Source of the DNA: CAZJQD01 sp964548165 [NCBI: uncultured bacterium]
GTDB lineage: Bacteria > UBA8481
Reading direction: 5' to 3'
Assembly (NCBI GenBank): GCA_964548165.1
Contig: CAZJQD010000038.1
Coordinates: forward strand, 1 to 31,517
Length of the DNA stretch: 31,517 nucleotides
In this document: piece after piece, positions 8,586 to 16,856 of the stretch
Numbering within the stretch: the first letter of the stretch is position 1
Layout: the number at the start of each line of letters is the position of its first letter
Translations under genes and position numbers: made by a program
Notes under the pieces: model-generated
Told to the model about the DNA's origin: nothing
The model's input: the letters and a program-made list of their open reading frames with translations, nothing else
Databases searched by the model: none

Positions 8586-10015
8586 GCACGGTTGCCGTCA
8601 TCGGCGGCGGGGTCACGGGTCTCGTGGCCGCCCTCCGGCTCAAGGAGCAAGGCGCGGCCGTCACGGTATACGAATCGTCCGGGACCCCCGGGGGCGTCAT
8701 CCGCACGGTGAAGAGCGACGGGTGGGTCGTCGACGCCGGGCCCAACACCATCCTCGAGACATCCCCCGAGCTCACTAGGCTCGTCGCCGACCTCGGGCTC
8801 ATCGAGGATCGCGTCTACGCTCAACCCGAGGCCAGGAATCGCTACATCGCGCGCGGAGGTCGCCCCCTCCCGCTGCCGACCTCCGCCGGCGCGTTCCTGA
8901 AGACATCCCTCTTCTCGACCGCCGCCAAGCTTCGCCTGATGCGCGAGCCCTTCATCCGGCGGGGCACGGCCGAGGACGAGACGGTTGCCGACTTCGTGCG
9001 GCGGCGGATCGGTCAGGAGTTCCTCGACTACGCGATCAATCCCTTCGTCGCCGGCATCTTCGCCGGGGATCCGGAGCGTCTCTCGGTCCGCCACGCGTTC
9101 CCGAAGCTCCGCGAGGTGGAAGCGCGCTGGGGATCGCTCATCAGGGGACAGTTCCTGGGCGCGCGGGAGCGAAGGCGGCGGGGAGAGGTCAGCAAGGCGT
9201 CGGCGCCGATGTTCTCGTTCCACGGCGGTCTCTCCGTCCTCCCGGACGCCCTCCACAAGGCCCTCTTCGCGGAGATGCTCGTGAACACCACGGTGACCGG
9301 GCTGGAGCGTCGCGACGGGAACTGGGTGGTGAAGGCGCAGAGTGGTGAGAGCGCGTATGAAAATTCCTACGACGCCGTTCTCGTGGCCATGCCCGCCTGG
9401 TCCGTTGCCGCCCTGGCCGGCGCCGCTTCCGGCGGCCGACCATCAGCGCCGGCGCTGGCTCCCCTGGTGGCGCTCGACCAGGTTCCGCATCCGCCCGTCG
9501 CCACGGTCTCGCTGGGGTTCCGTCGCGATGACGTCGCGCATCTCCTGGATGGTTACGGGGTCCTCGTGCCGGCCGTCGAGGATCACGGCATCCTCGGCGC
9601 GCTCTTCGTCTCCACCATCTTCCCCGGGCGAGCCCCGGCCGGACACGTGCTCCTCACCTGTTTTCTCGGCGGCACGCGCTCGCCGGCGACCGCGCGCCTC
9701 CCCCAGGACGAGGCCGTGGCGCTCGCGCTTCGCGATCTCGATACACTCCTTGGACTGCGGGGCGAACCGGTCTTCGTCCACCACGATTTCTACGATCGCG
9801 CCATCCCCCAGCTCGAGGTCGGCCACGACCGCTTCCTGGATCTCGTCGCGGCCGTCGAAGCGCACGCGCCCGGCCTCTTCTTTGCCGGGAACTACCGCGG
9901 CGAGACCTCCCTGGCTGGCGCCATCCGCAACGGCACCGCCGCCGCGGCGCGCATCGGGGCCGCGACAGCGGGCGCCGGCTTCCCTGCCTCGAACGACGAT
10001 ACGGTCGCGACATGA
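8582..10015 (+). CDS. hemY: Protoporphyrinogen oxidase, HemY (flavin) type
   Basis: This FAD-dependent enzyme oxidises protoporphyrinogen IX to protoporphyrin IX (the family is also labelled hemG or pgoX). The 477-residue protein begins with the dinucleotide motif VAVIGGGVTGLVAALRL, followed by YESSGTPGGVIRT and the DAGPNTIL stretch. The C-terminus has GLFFAGNYRGETSLAGAIRNG, the second FAD-binding element. The TTG at 8582 is the only reasonable start, because it directly precedes STVAVIGGG and sits in a TTGA overlap with the mini-ORF stop. The pairing with hemH implies the protoporphyrin-dependent route rather than the coproporphyrin one. The stop overlaps the trkA ATG. Confidence 0.94.
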   Translation: MSTVAVIGGGVTGLVAALRLKEQGAAVTVYESSGTPGGVIRTVKSDGWVVDAGPNTILETSPELTRLVADLGLIEDRVYAQPEARNRYIARGGRPLPLPTSAGAFLKTSLFSTAAKLRLMREPFIRRGTAEDETVADFVRRRIGQEFLDYAINPFVAGIFAGDPERLSVRHAFPKLREVEARWGSLIRGQFLGARERRRRGEVSKASAPMFSFHGGLSVLPDALHKALFAEMLVNTTVTGLERRDGNWVVKAQSGESAYENSYDAVLVAMPAWSVAALAGAASGGRPSAPALAPLVALDQVPHPPVATVSLGFRRDDVAHLLDGYGVLVPAVEDHGILGALFVSTIFPGRAPAGHVLLTCFLGGTRSPATARLPQDEAVALALRDLDTLLGLRGEPVFVHHDFYDRAIPQLEVGHDRFLDLVAAVEAHAPGLFFAGNYRGETSLAGAIRNGTAAAARIGAATAGAGFPASNDDTVAT

Positions 10016-11370
10016 ACGTCATCGTTGTCGGCGGCGGCCTGGTCGGGACGCACATTGCGCGGACCCTGGCCACGGACCATCACGATGTGACTCTCATCGA
10101 GCAGAACGCGGCGCGGCTCCGGCAGATCGACGGTACCATGGACATGATGACCGTCGCCGGCAACGGCGCATCGCCCAATGTCCTCGAGGAAGCCGGGGCG
10201 CGGCGCGCCGACCTCCTGGTCGCCGCTGCCCACCTCGACGAGATCAACCTCGTCGCCTGCTCCCAGGCCAAGGCGCTGGGTGTCCCCCGCACCATCGCGC
10301 GCCTGCACAGCCCCGACTACCTCGCGGCCGGGGCCTCGCGCCTGGGCATCGACTTCATCATCAATCCCGAGGAAGCGGCCGCCCGGGAGATCATCCGGCT
10401 CCTGGAACACACCTGGGCCGTCGACATGGCCGATTTCGCGGACGGCCGGATCGAGATGATGGCGTTTCGGCTCGGCGCGGGAGATGTGCCCGTGGGCAAG
10501 ACCGTCATCGAGGTGGGCAAGCTCGCCCGCCAGCGTACCTTCCTGATCGCCGCGATCCTGCGCGAAGATAAGCTGATCGTTCCCCACGGCGCGACACAGC
10601 TCGAGGGCAACGACATCGTCTACGTCATCGGCAAGCGCGGTTCCATGTCAGCAATTTCCTTTCTCTTCGGCCACCCTGACATCGGTCTGGAATCCATGGC
10701 CATCTGCGGCGGGACACGCATCGGCATGCACCTGGCGCGCCGCATGGCCGAGCAGGACGTGCGATGCCTGATGATCGAGCCCGACCTCGCGAGGGCGGAA
10801 GGGTGCGCGGCCGAGCTCGACGCGGCGCTCGTCGTCAACGGCGAGGGCACCGACCCCGCACTCCTGCGCGCGGAGAACATCGCCGGGGTCGACGGCTTCG
10901 TCGCCGTGACCGACCGGGACGAGACCAACCTGCTCTCGGCCGCGCTCGTCCAGAGGCTCGGTGGCCCCAAGACGGTCGCGCTCCTCCAGCGCGAGGACTT
11001 CCGCCAGCTCGCCGACGAGATGGGCATCAGCGCCACGGTCTCCACCGCCGCGGCGACCGCGGACGCCATCCTGCGCTTCCTCAGGCGCGGATCGGTCACA
11101 ACCGTCACCACCATCCTCGGGGGCGCAGGTGAGATCAGCGAGCTCGTGCCGACGGCGAACGCGCCCGTGCTGGGCAAGCGCCTCGCCGACCAGAAGCTGC
11201 CCGAGGGCATCCTGGTCGGCGCTATCCTGCGTTCGGATGGCTCGGTCGAGATCCCGCACGGAAACACCGTCCTCGTTGCCGGCGAGACCATCGTCGTGAT
11301 CGCTCCGGAGGGATCGGAAGACGAGCTCGACCGGCTCTTCGGCGCCGCGGACGAGAGGCCCGCTCGCTGA
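10012..11370 (+). CDS. trkA: Trk system potassium uptake regulatory subunit TrkA
   Basis: TrkA is the cytosolic nucleotide-binding ring that gates the TrkH potassium channel. The 452-residue protein has two RCK units. The first starts with VVGGGLVGTHIARTL and contains NPEEAAAREIIRLLEH; the second starts near residue 228 with AICGGTRIGMHLARRM and contains TDRDETNLLSA. Each is followed by a TrkA-C type domain with the expected PVGKTVIEV-like and PVLGKRLADQKLPEG segments. The ATG at 10012 overlaps the hemY stop (ATGA). The stop TGA (11368-11370) lies in CTGA, the proposed trkH start. Confidence 0.95.
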   Translation: MNVIVVGGGLVGTHIARTLATDHHDVTLIEQNAARLRQIDGTMDMMTVAGNGASPNVLEEAGARRADLLVAAAHLDEINLVACSQAKALGVPRTIARLHSPDYLAAGASRLGIDFIINPEEAAAREIIRLLEHTWAVDMADFADGRIEMMAFRLGAGDVPVGKTVIEVGKLARQRTFLIAAILREDKLIVPHGATQLEGNDIVYVIGKRGSMSAISFLFGHPDIGLESMAICGGTRIGMHLARRMAEQDVRCLMIEPDLARAEGCAAELDAALVVNGEGTDPALLRAENIAGVDGFVAVTDRDETNLLSAALVQRLGGPKTVALLQREDFRQLADEMGISATVSTAAATADAILRFLRRGSVTTVTTILGGAGEISELVPTANAPVLGKRLADQKLPEGILVGAILRSDGSVEIPHGNTVLVAGETIVVIAPEGSEDELDRLFGAADERPAR

Positions 11371-12896
11371 ACGAGCCCAAGCACATCTCGGAGCGGGGTC
11401 TTTTCCCGCCCGAGCTGGTCCGTTTCTGGGCCCTGCTCTCCTTCTTCATCGGCGCCGCCATGCTGCTCCCGGCGTTCATCGCGCTCCTTCATGGCGAAGA
11501 GTCGGTCGTGGCCTTCCTGGCCGTCGCGTTCCTCGCCATCGCCTGCGGTGTCCTCGTCAATCGCGGAGTCACCCTCAAGGGCGACATCCGGACCGGGGAC
11601 AGCTACCTGATGGTCGCCGGCGGCTGGCTCCTCGCATCCTTCTGGGGAGCGCTTCCCTACCTCATGACCGGTGTCGCACCGACCCTCGTCGACGCCTGGT
11701 TCGAGTCGGTCAGCGGCTTCACCACGACCGGCGCGACGATCTTCGCGAACGTGGAGTCGCTACCCCAGTCCATCCTGCTCTGGCGGTCCCTGACGCATTG
11801 GCTCGGTGGCATGGGCATCATCGTCATGGCCGTCGCGATCCTCCCGGCCCTCGGCGCCGCGGGGCACGTCCTCTTCGCCGCGGAGGTTACGGGGCTTGCC
11901 GTCGAGAGACTCCGCCCGCGCATCGCGGTCACCGCCAGGCTCCTCTGGGCCGTCTATGCACTCCTCACCATGTTGCAAGTCATGGCGCTCTGGCGATCCG
12001 GGTACGGCGTCCCGCTCCTTGTCGCCGTCAATCACGCCTGCGCCACCCTGGCCACTGGCGGCTTCTCCACGTTCAACAACTCCGCCGGGGCCTTCTCCGC
12101 TGTCGACCAGTGGATCATCGCGTTCTTCACCTTCCTGGCAGGCGCCAACTTCGCGCTCCACTACCGCGCGCTCACCGGAAAACCGATGGCGCACTTTCAC
12201 AACGAGGAGTTCAAGCTGTACACGGGGATCGTGGCCGTCTTCACGCTCGCCTTCACCCTGGCCCTTCTCACGACGGGCAGATCGTTCGAGCCGGCGATCC
12301 GGGCCGCCTTCTTCCAGACCGTATCCCTCATCACGACCACGGGCTTTGTCTCCGAGGACTACTTGCTCTGGCCCAGGGGCACGAGCGTGCTCATCCTCGT
12401 TCTCCTGCTGGTGGGCGGATGCTCGGGTTCGACATCCGGGGGCATCAAGCAGGAGCGCCTGCTCTGCCTCTGGAGAGCGGGCATCCGGGAGGTTCGGCAG
12501 ATGCACCATCCCTACGGCGTCTTCCCGCTCAAGATCAACGGGAGGGTCCTTCCCTCGGACGTGAGCACGGGCGTGATGGGATTCGTCGCCTTCTACATGA
12601 TTGCCGTGATCCTCGGCGCCGTCCTCTTCTCCCTCGCCGGTCTCGACCTGGAAACCTCGCTGGGCGCCTCCGCATCGTCCCTGGGTAACGTGGGGCCCGG
12701 CCTCGGCAACCTCGGCGCCGTCGATACCTATGCGCCGCTCTCCGCCTCGGCCAAGATCACCGCCAGCGCCCTGATGCTCATCGGGCGCCTCGAGCTGATG
12801 ACGGTGCTCGTCGTCGCCACCGGGCTCTGGCAAGCCCTCCGCAGGCGAAGGCGGCCGTCACACGCCGCTCGTCACGCTCCCTCGCGTGTGGTTTAA
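11367..12896 (+). CDS. trkH: Trk system potassium transporter TrkH, probable CTG start
   Basis: TrkH is the inner-membrane potassium-translocating subunit that partners TrkA. Pore and filter segments are visible in FTTTGATIFANVE, HWLGGMGIIVM, LATGGFSTFNN, SLITTTGFVSEDY, LVGGCSGSTSGGIKQERL and SLGNVGPGLGNLG. The first in-frame ATG (11460) would cut the first membrane helix, FWALLSFFIGAAMLLPAFIALL, in half. The frame stays open upstream, and CTG at 11367 overlaps the trkA stop as CTGA and has GAGAGG 8 nt upstream. With that start the protein has 509 residues, a normal TrkH length. Family identity is firm; the CTG start is inferred. Confidence 0.93.
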   Translation: MNEPKHISERGLFPPELVRFWALLSFFIGAAMLLPAFIALLHGEESVVAFLAVAFLAIACGVLVNRGVTLKGDIRTGDSYLMVAGGWLLASFWGALPYLMTGVAPTLVDAWFESVSGFTTTGATIFANVESLPQSILLWRSLTHWLGGMGIIVMAVAILPALGAAGHVLFAAEVTGLAVERLRPRIAVTARLLWAVYALLTMLQVMALWRSGYGVPLLVAVNHACATLATGGFSTFNNSAGAFSAVDQWIIAFFTFLAGANFALHYRALTGKPMAHFHNEEFKLYTGIVAVFTLAFTLALLTTGRSFEPAIRAAFFQTVSLITTTGFVSEDYLLWPRGTSVLILVLLLVGGCSGSTSGGIKQERLLCLWRAGIREVRQMHHPYGVFPLKINGRVLPSDVSTGVMGFVAFYMIAVILGAVLFSLAGLDLETSLGASASSLGNVGPGLGNLGAVDTYAPLSASAKITASALMLIGRLELMTVLVVATGLWQALRRRRRPSHAARHAPSRVV

Positions 12897-12906
12897 TCGG
12901 CGTTCC

Positions 12907-13932
12907 ATGAGCCGTCGCGCCGTCCTTCTCGTCAATCTCGGATCCCCGGATTCGCCGTCCGTCCCTGACGTGCGCCGTTACCTCGAGGAGTTCCTCATGG
13001 ACGAGCGCGTGATCGACAGCCCGTGGCTCGTGCGCTGGGCGGTCGTGCACCTGGCGATCCTTCCCTCGCGACCGAAGGAATCGGCTCACGCCTACTCGAC
13101 GATCTGGAAACCCGAGGGTTCACCGCTCGTCATCACCAGCCGCCGCCTCCGCGAGCTCGTGGCGCGCGAAGTGCCCGTCCCCGTGGAACTGGCGATGCGC
13201 TATGGAAATCCCTCCATCCCTGACGTTCTGAGGCGCATGACCTCGGGACCGGAGCCGGTGGAGGAGATTCTCCTCGTGCCGCTGTATCCCCACTACGCGA
13301 TGTCGAGCTACGAGACGGTGGAGGTGCGTGTCCGCGAGGTCCTGGCGGAGCAGGCTCCCGGCGTGAAGCTCTCCGTCCTCCCGCCCTTTTTCGAAGAGCC
13401 CCTCTACGTCAACGCTCTCGTCGAGAACGCGCGCCCGTTCCTCGACCAGGGCTTCGACCACCTTCTCTTCAGCTACCACGGGATCCCGGTACGCCACCTG
13501 AAAAAGGCCGACCCGACCGGATCGCACTGCCAGGTCGCGAGCAACTGCTGCGCGATCGAATCGCCGGCGATCAGCACCTGCTACAAGGCCCAGTGCCTGC
13601 GCACCACCAACGCGTTCGTCCGGCAGGCGGGCATACCGGAGGGAAGATGGTCGGTCTCGTTCCAGTCGCGACTCGGCAACGAACCCTGGCTCACGCCCTA
13701 CACGGACAAGGTCCTCGAGAGCCTTCCCGGCGAGGGCGTCAAGAAACTGCTCATCATGTGCCCCGCCTTCGTCTCCGATTGCCTGGAGACCCTGGAGGAG
13801 ATCGACGCGCGCGGACGCGAATCCTTCCTGGGCGCCGGCGGCGAGTCGTTCACCATGATTCCTTGCCTCAACGAACACCCTGCCTGGGTGGCGGCGCTCG
13901 CCACCTGGCTCAACGCCCGGCTCGGCGCCTGA
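12907..13932 (+). CDS. hemH: Ferrochelatase
   Basis: HemH inserts ferrous iron into protoporphyrin IX, the last step of protoheme synthesis. The 341-residue protein starts with the typical VLLVNLGSPDSP. The metal-handling His191 lies in FSYHGIPVRH and the conserved acidic residue near Glu294 in FVSDCLETLEEI. SFQSRLGNEPWLTPYT is the family signature. An internal cluster of cysteines (208, 214, 215, 225, 230) suggests a [2Fe-2S]-type ferrochelatase. The ATG at 12907 lies 10 nt after the trkH stop and places the conserved N-terminus correctly; a GTG at 12886 would overlap trkH. Confidence 0.96.
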   Translation: MSRRAVLLVNLGSPDSPSVPDVRRYLEEFLMDERVIDSPWLVRWAVVHLAILPSRPKESAHAYSTIWKPEGSPLVITSRRLRELVAREVPVPVELAMRYGNPSIPDVLRRMTSGPEPVEEILLVPLYPHYAMSSYETVEVRVREVLAEQAPGVKLSVLPPFFEEPLYVNALVENARPFLDQGFDHLLFSYHGIPVRHLKKADPTGSHCQVASNCCAIESPAISTCYKAQCLRTTNAFVRQAGIPEGRWSVSFQSRLGNEPWLTPYTDKVLESLPGEGVKKLLIMCPAFVSDCLETLEEIDARGRESFLGAGGESFTMIPCLNEHPAWVAALATWLNARLGA

Positions 13933-13960
13933 GGGTCTGGCGGACCTCGACCGCACCCGC

Positions 13961-15769
13961 ATGAGCGATCTGCTCAGCCCTGTGGCAGGATTCTCGGCGC
14001 ATTCCGGCCTCATGGGCGTGGCTGTCGGGATCGCCGGCTCGGCCTTGCTGTTGGCCGCGATGGTCGGACACGGCGCCTTCACCAACCGTCGCTTCGCGCA
14101 GGCAGGTCTACAAGTGGGCTGGCCCGAGCATCTGCTCGTCGGCGCAGGCACCTGGTCTCTCCTGGTCTTCCTCTCGGGTTGGCTGGGAAATTACCATCCC
14201 ATCGCCGGACTCCTGCTGACCGGCTTCGTCGCGGGGACAAGCGCGATCATGCTCGGACACCGGGCTTTCACCGCTCGCCGATTGCCGACGGAAACCCGTG
14301 AGTGTCAGCCGTGGCTCTCCCTCTGGCCCGTCCTTCCCGTCGCGCTCGTCTTCCTCCTGGCGCTCGCGACCCCGGTCGTCTTCTGGGACAGCCGCGCCTA
14401 CCACCTCGCGATCCCGGAGTTTCTCGCGCTTCGAGGTTCGCTCATCCGTGATCCTTCGTTCGTCTTCGCGTGGTATCCGCAGGCGATGGAGTGCCTCTAC
14501 GCGCTCTCGCTGCCCTTCGGGGAGGTCGCCGCGAAGATCGTCAATGCGGCCTTCCTCGTGGCCGCCGCCGCGATCGCCGCCCGCTCGGCACGGTCTCCCC
14601 TCGCCGCGACCATCGTGCTCACCATGCCGGGCATGCTCTTCCTGGCCTACGTGCCGAAGAATGCCGGTCTCCTGGCCCTGGCCGGCATTGTCTCCTTCGA
14701 ACGCGCCCTGAACCTGGGCAGCGACAAGCCTGGGCGGCCAGCCACATTCCTCGCCGGCCTGGCCGCTGGGATCGCCTGCGCCACGCACTACGCCGCGCTC
14801 TGGCACCTGGTCTTTCTCGTGCCTCTCGTTCTCCGGCGAGGAGGATGGAGGAGTTTCCCAACCTTTTTCGCGGGGATCGCTCTCTTCGCGGCGCCGACCT
14901 ACCTCCGCAACTTCTTGATGACCGGCAATCCCGTCTACCCATTTCTCGGATCACTCTTCGGGACATGGCCTCCGGCATCCATCCATGCCGGCCACCTCCC
15001 GGGCTTCGCTCAGCTCGTGGACCGGCTGGCCGCGCTGCCGTGGACGGGTGTGGAGGCCCTCGGCATCGGCTCGACGCTGGGCCTTGTCCTTCCCGCGGGA
15101 GTCCTCGTCGCCTGGCTCTACCGCAAGGAATACCCGGTGCCGGACGTCGTGCCGCGCGTGATCGTCGGGCTGGGGCTCCTCGCCGTCAGCATCTCTCTCT
15201 ACGGGTTCGTCCGCTTCGGTATCGCCGGGGTCTTCTTCCTGGCGCCCGTCGCGGCCGCGGGGCTCGATCGCTGGCCACGCGCGGCGCGCGTGGCTTGCGC
15301 CGCGTACGCGCTCGCGGGCGCCCTCCTTCTCCTCACCGGCCCCTTCGATCCTCTTCTCGCCTTACGCGAACAGGCGCGCCTGGGAGGCGCGGACGTCTAC
15401 CGGAGCCGCTACGACGCCGCGTGGCCGTTGACCGCCACGGCCCGGCAGCTGCCGCCAGGCGCGCGGATCGCCAGCGTCGCCATCCTGCGTTCGCAGGGTT
15501 GGGGAGCGAGGCTGGAGCCCGCGGGCGAGGACTTCCCGCCCGCGATAGCGGCCGCCCTCCGCGAGACGCACCCGGCCGCGGCGCTTCGACGCGCCGGCTT
15601 CACGCACCTCGCGGTCGATGTCCGCGAGCTTCATCGCCTCCGCCACCAGTATCGCTACCTGGATTGGGACGAGGTCGCCGAGCAGAGATGGCAGGCGCTT
15701 CTTGGAACATGCCGGCTCGTCGCCGGCGACCCCGGACGGGCCTTCCTCGCCGAGCTTCCCGCGGAATAA
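13961..15769 (+). CDS. Polytopic membrane protein, GT-C glycosyltransferase-like
   Basis: The 602-residue protein has about ten to twelve hydrophobic segments in its first 470 residues and a soluble C-terminal domain of about 130 residues. The segment FWDSRAYHLAIPEFLALRGSL after the third or fourth helix, followed by FAWYPQAMECLYALSL, resembles the first periplasmic loop of GT-C (PMT/ArnT-like) transferases, where an acidic residue binds the lipid-linked sugar donor. Such enzymes move sugars from polyprenyl phosphate to proteins or lipids at the outer face of the inner membrane. It lies 28 nt after hemH and is probably the last operon gene. No Shine-Dalgarno is obvious. The substrate is unknown. 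Confidence 0.65.
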   Translation: MSDLLSPVAGFSAHSGLMGVAVGIAGSALLLAAMVGHGAFTNRRFAQAGLQVGWPEHLLVGAGTWSLLVFLSGWLGNYHPIAGLLLTGFVAGTSAIMLGHRAFTARRLPTETRECQPWLSLWPVLPVALVFLLALATPVVFWDSRAYHLAIPEFLALRGSLIRDPSFVFAWYPQAMECLYALSLPFGEVAAKIVNAAFLVAAAAIAARSARSPLAATIVLTMPGMLFLAYVPKNAGLLALAGIVSFERALNLGSDKPGRPATFLAGLAAGIACATHYAALWHLVFLVPLVLRRGGWRSFPTFFAGIALFAAPTYLRNFLMTGNPVYPFLGSLFGTWPPASIHAGHLPGFAQLVDRLAALPWTGVEALGIGSTLGLVLPAGVLVAWLYRKEYPVPDVVPRVIVGLGLLAVSISLYGFVRFGIAGVFFLAPVAAAGLDRWPRAARVACAAYALAGALLLLTGPFDPLLALREQARLGGADVYRSRYDAAWPLTATARQLPPGARIASVAILRSQGWGARLEPAGEDFPPAIAAALRETHPAAALRRAGFTHLAVDVRELHRLRHQYRYLDWDEVAEQRWQALLGTCRLVAGDPGRAFLAELPAE

Positions 15770-15815
15770 GCGCGGTGCGTATGCATTTGTACGGTGCCGC
15801 TCCCTGGAATTTTGC

Positions 15816-15821
15816 TACCCT
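15816..15821 (+). promoter_or_regulatory. Probable -10 box of leaderless lipoprotein gene
   Basis: TACCCT fits the TAnnnT pattern and ends 6 nt before the ATG at 15828, the same spacing as at several other genes in this window. No good -35 is seen at 17-18 bp upstream, so the call is tentative. Confidence 0.35.
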
Positions 15822-15827
15822 CTCTGC

Positions 15828-16745
15828 ATGCTGATCCGCGCGCGTTCCTTCCTCCCCGCCCTCGGTCTTGTCCTGCTTCCGCTCGCCTCCTGCGGCAAGG
15901 CGACCCCACCGCCCCAGGCCACGGCGCCCGAGGTCGTCCAGGAGGTCAACGGCGCCGTCACGCGCGTCGCGGGTTCCGTCGAGATCCGCACGGCAAGCGG
16001 CGAATGGAAACCGCTCGCAGTGCGCGAACCCGTTCCCGCCGGCGCTCAACTCCGCGCGGGCGCCGACGGCGAGGCCGACATCGTCCTCACGAGCGAGGGC
16101 GCGGTGCGTCTCAAGCCCGGAACCGCGATCGAGGTCACGGAGAACCGCGTCGTGAACGGAAACACGCGGATCGCCGTCCGCGTCGATGCCGGGCGGCTGT
16201 TGCACCGCTTCAACCGCCTGGGCTCGGGCACGTCCTATCGCGTGGTCACTCCCGCCGCGACGGCGGGCATCCGCGGAACCGAGTTCGACATCTCCGCCGA
16301 GGCCGGGCAGGCGCGCGTGCGCGTCCTCTCTGGAAAGGTCGAGGTCGAGAACGAGAGCGGCCGCGGCTTCGTCAACGCGAAGGAGGGGGCGACGATCGGC
16401 GCGGGCCAGGCGCCCCCGGCGCCGTCGCCCCTCGCCTCATCCGAGCTGGAAGCGCTCCAGGAGTGCTCGCTCGTCCGCTTCACGGTCCTCCTGGAGCGAA
16501 CACGCCGCGTCGCGACCGCGGCCGAGATGCGTAACGTCTCCGTCCCGCTCGAGGTCTGGGCCGCGAGCCACGACGGTCGATACCCGAGCTCGCTGAAGGA
16601 AGGCGGCGCGGACGGCTACCAGGACAACTGGAACCAGCCCTATCGCTACGAGGTGCTCCGCGGTGGCCAGGGGTTCGTCATCATCTCCAACGGCCCCGAT
16701 CGCCAACCCGACACCGAGGACGACATCGAGTACCGCCGGGAGTAA
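15828..16745 (+). CDS. Lipoprotein with FecR domain and GspG-like C-terminal domain
   Basis: This 305-residue predicted lipoprotein has a signal peptide ending in the lipobox LASC, with Cys22 as the lipidation site. Residues of about 40-195 form a FecR domain: GSVEIRTASGEWKPL, VLTSEGAVRLKPGT, VDAGRLLHRF, TAGIRGTEFDIS (about 145-156) and VRVLSGKVEV. After a Pro/Ala linker and a helical stretch, residues of about 235-305 resemble the C-terminal domain of type II secretion major pseudopilins: a YPSSL start, DNWNQPYRYEV, FVIISNGPDRQPDTEDDI. It has no pilin N-terminal helix, so it is not itself a pseudopilin. It may bind a surface or secretion partner. The combination is unusual. Confidence 0.75.
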   Translation: MLIRARSFLPALGLVLLPLASCGKATPPPQATAPEVVQEVNGAVTRVAGSVEIRTASGEWKPLAVREPVPAGAQLRAGADGEADIVLTSEGAVRLKPGTAIEVTENRVVNGNTRIAVRVDAGRLLHRFNRLGSGTSYRVVTPAATAGIRGTEFDISAEAGQARVRVLSGKVEVENESGRGFVNAKEGATIGAGQAPPAPSPLASSELEALQECSLVRFTVLLERTRRVATAAEMRNVSVPLEVWAASHDGRYPSSLKEGGADGYQDNWNQPYRYEVLRGGQGFVIISNGPDRQPDTEDDIEYRRE

Positions 16746-16856
16746 ATCAGTCCGTGAGGAGAGGAACACACCTGGTTTCATAGGATCGACCGTAGGCCCC
16801 TGCCGGGCGGTATCAGGCAGGAAGGCGACCTTGCGAACCCAGTTCCAGTTTTTGTC

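Noticed and set aside
11460-12896. ATG 11460 as the trkH start
   Set aside because: It would remove the first half of a membrane helix that is clearly encoded upstream in the same frame.
16799-16821. Hairpin cctgcc/ggcagg between the lipoprotein and glycosyltransferase genes
   Set aside because: Only 6 bp with an 11-nt loop and no T run directly after it; not a convincing terminator. The rest of 16,746-16,856 shows nothing recognisable.
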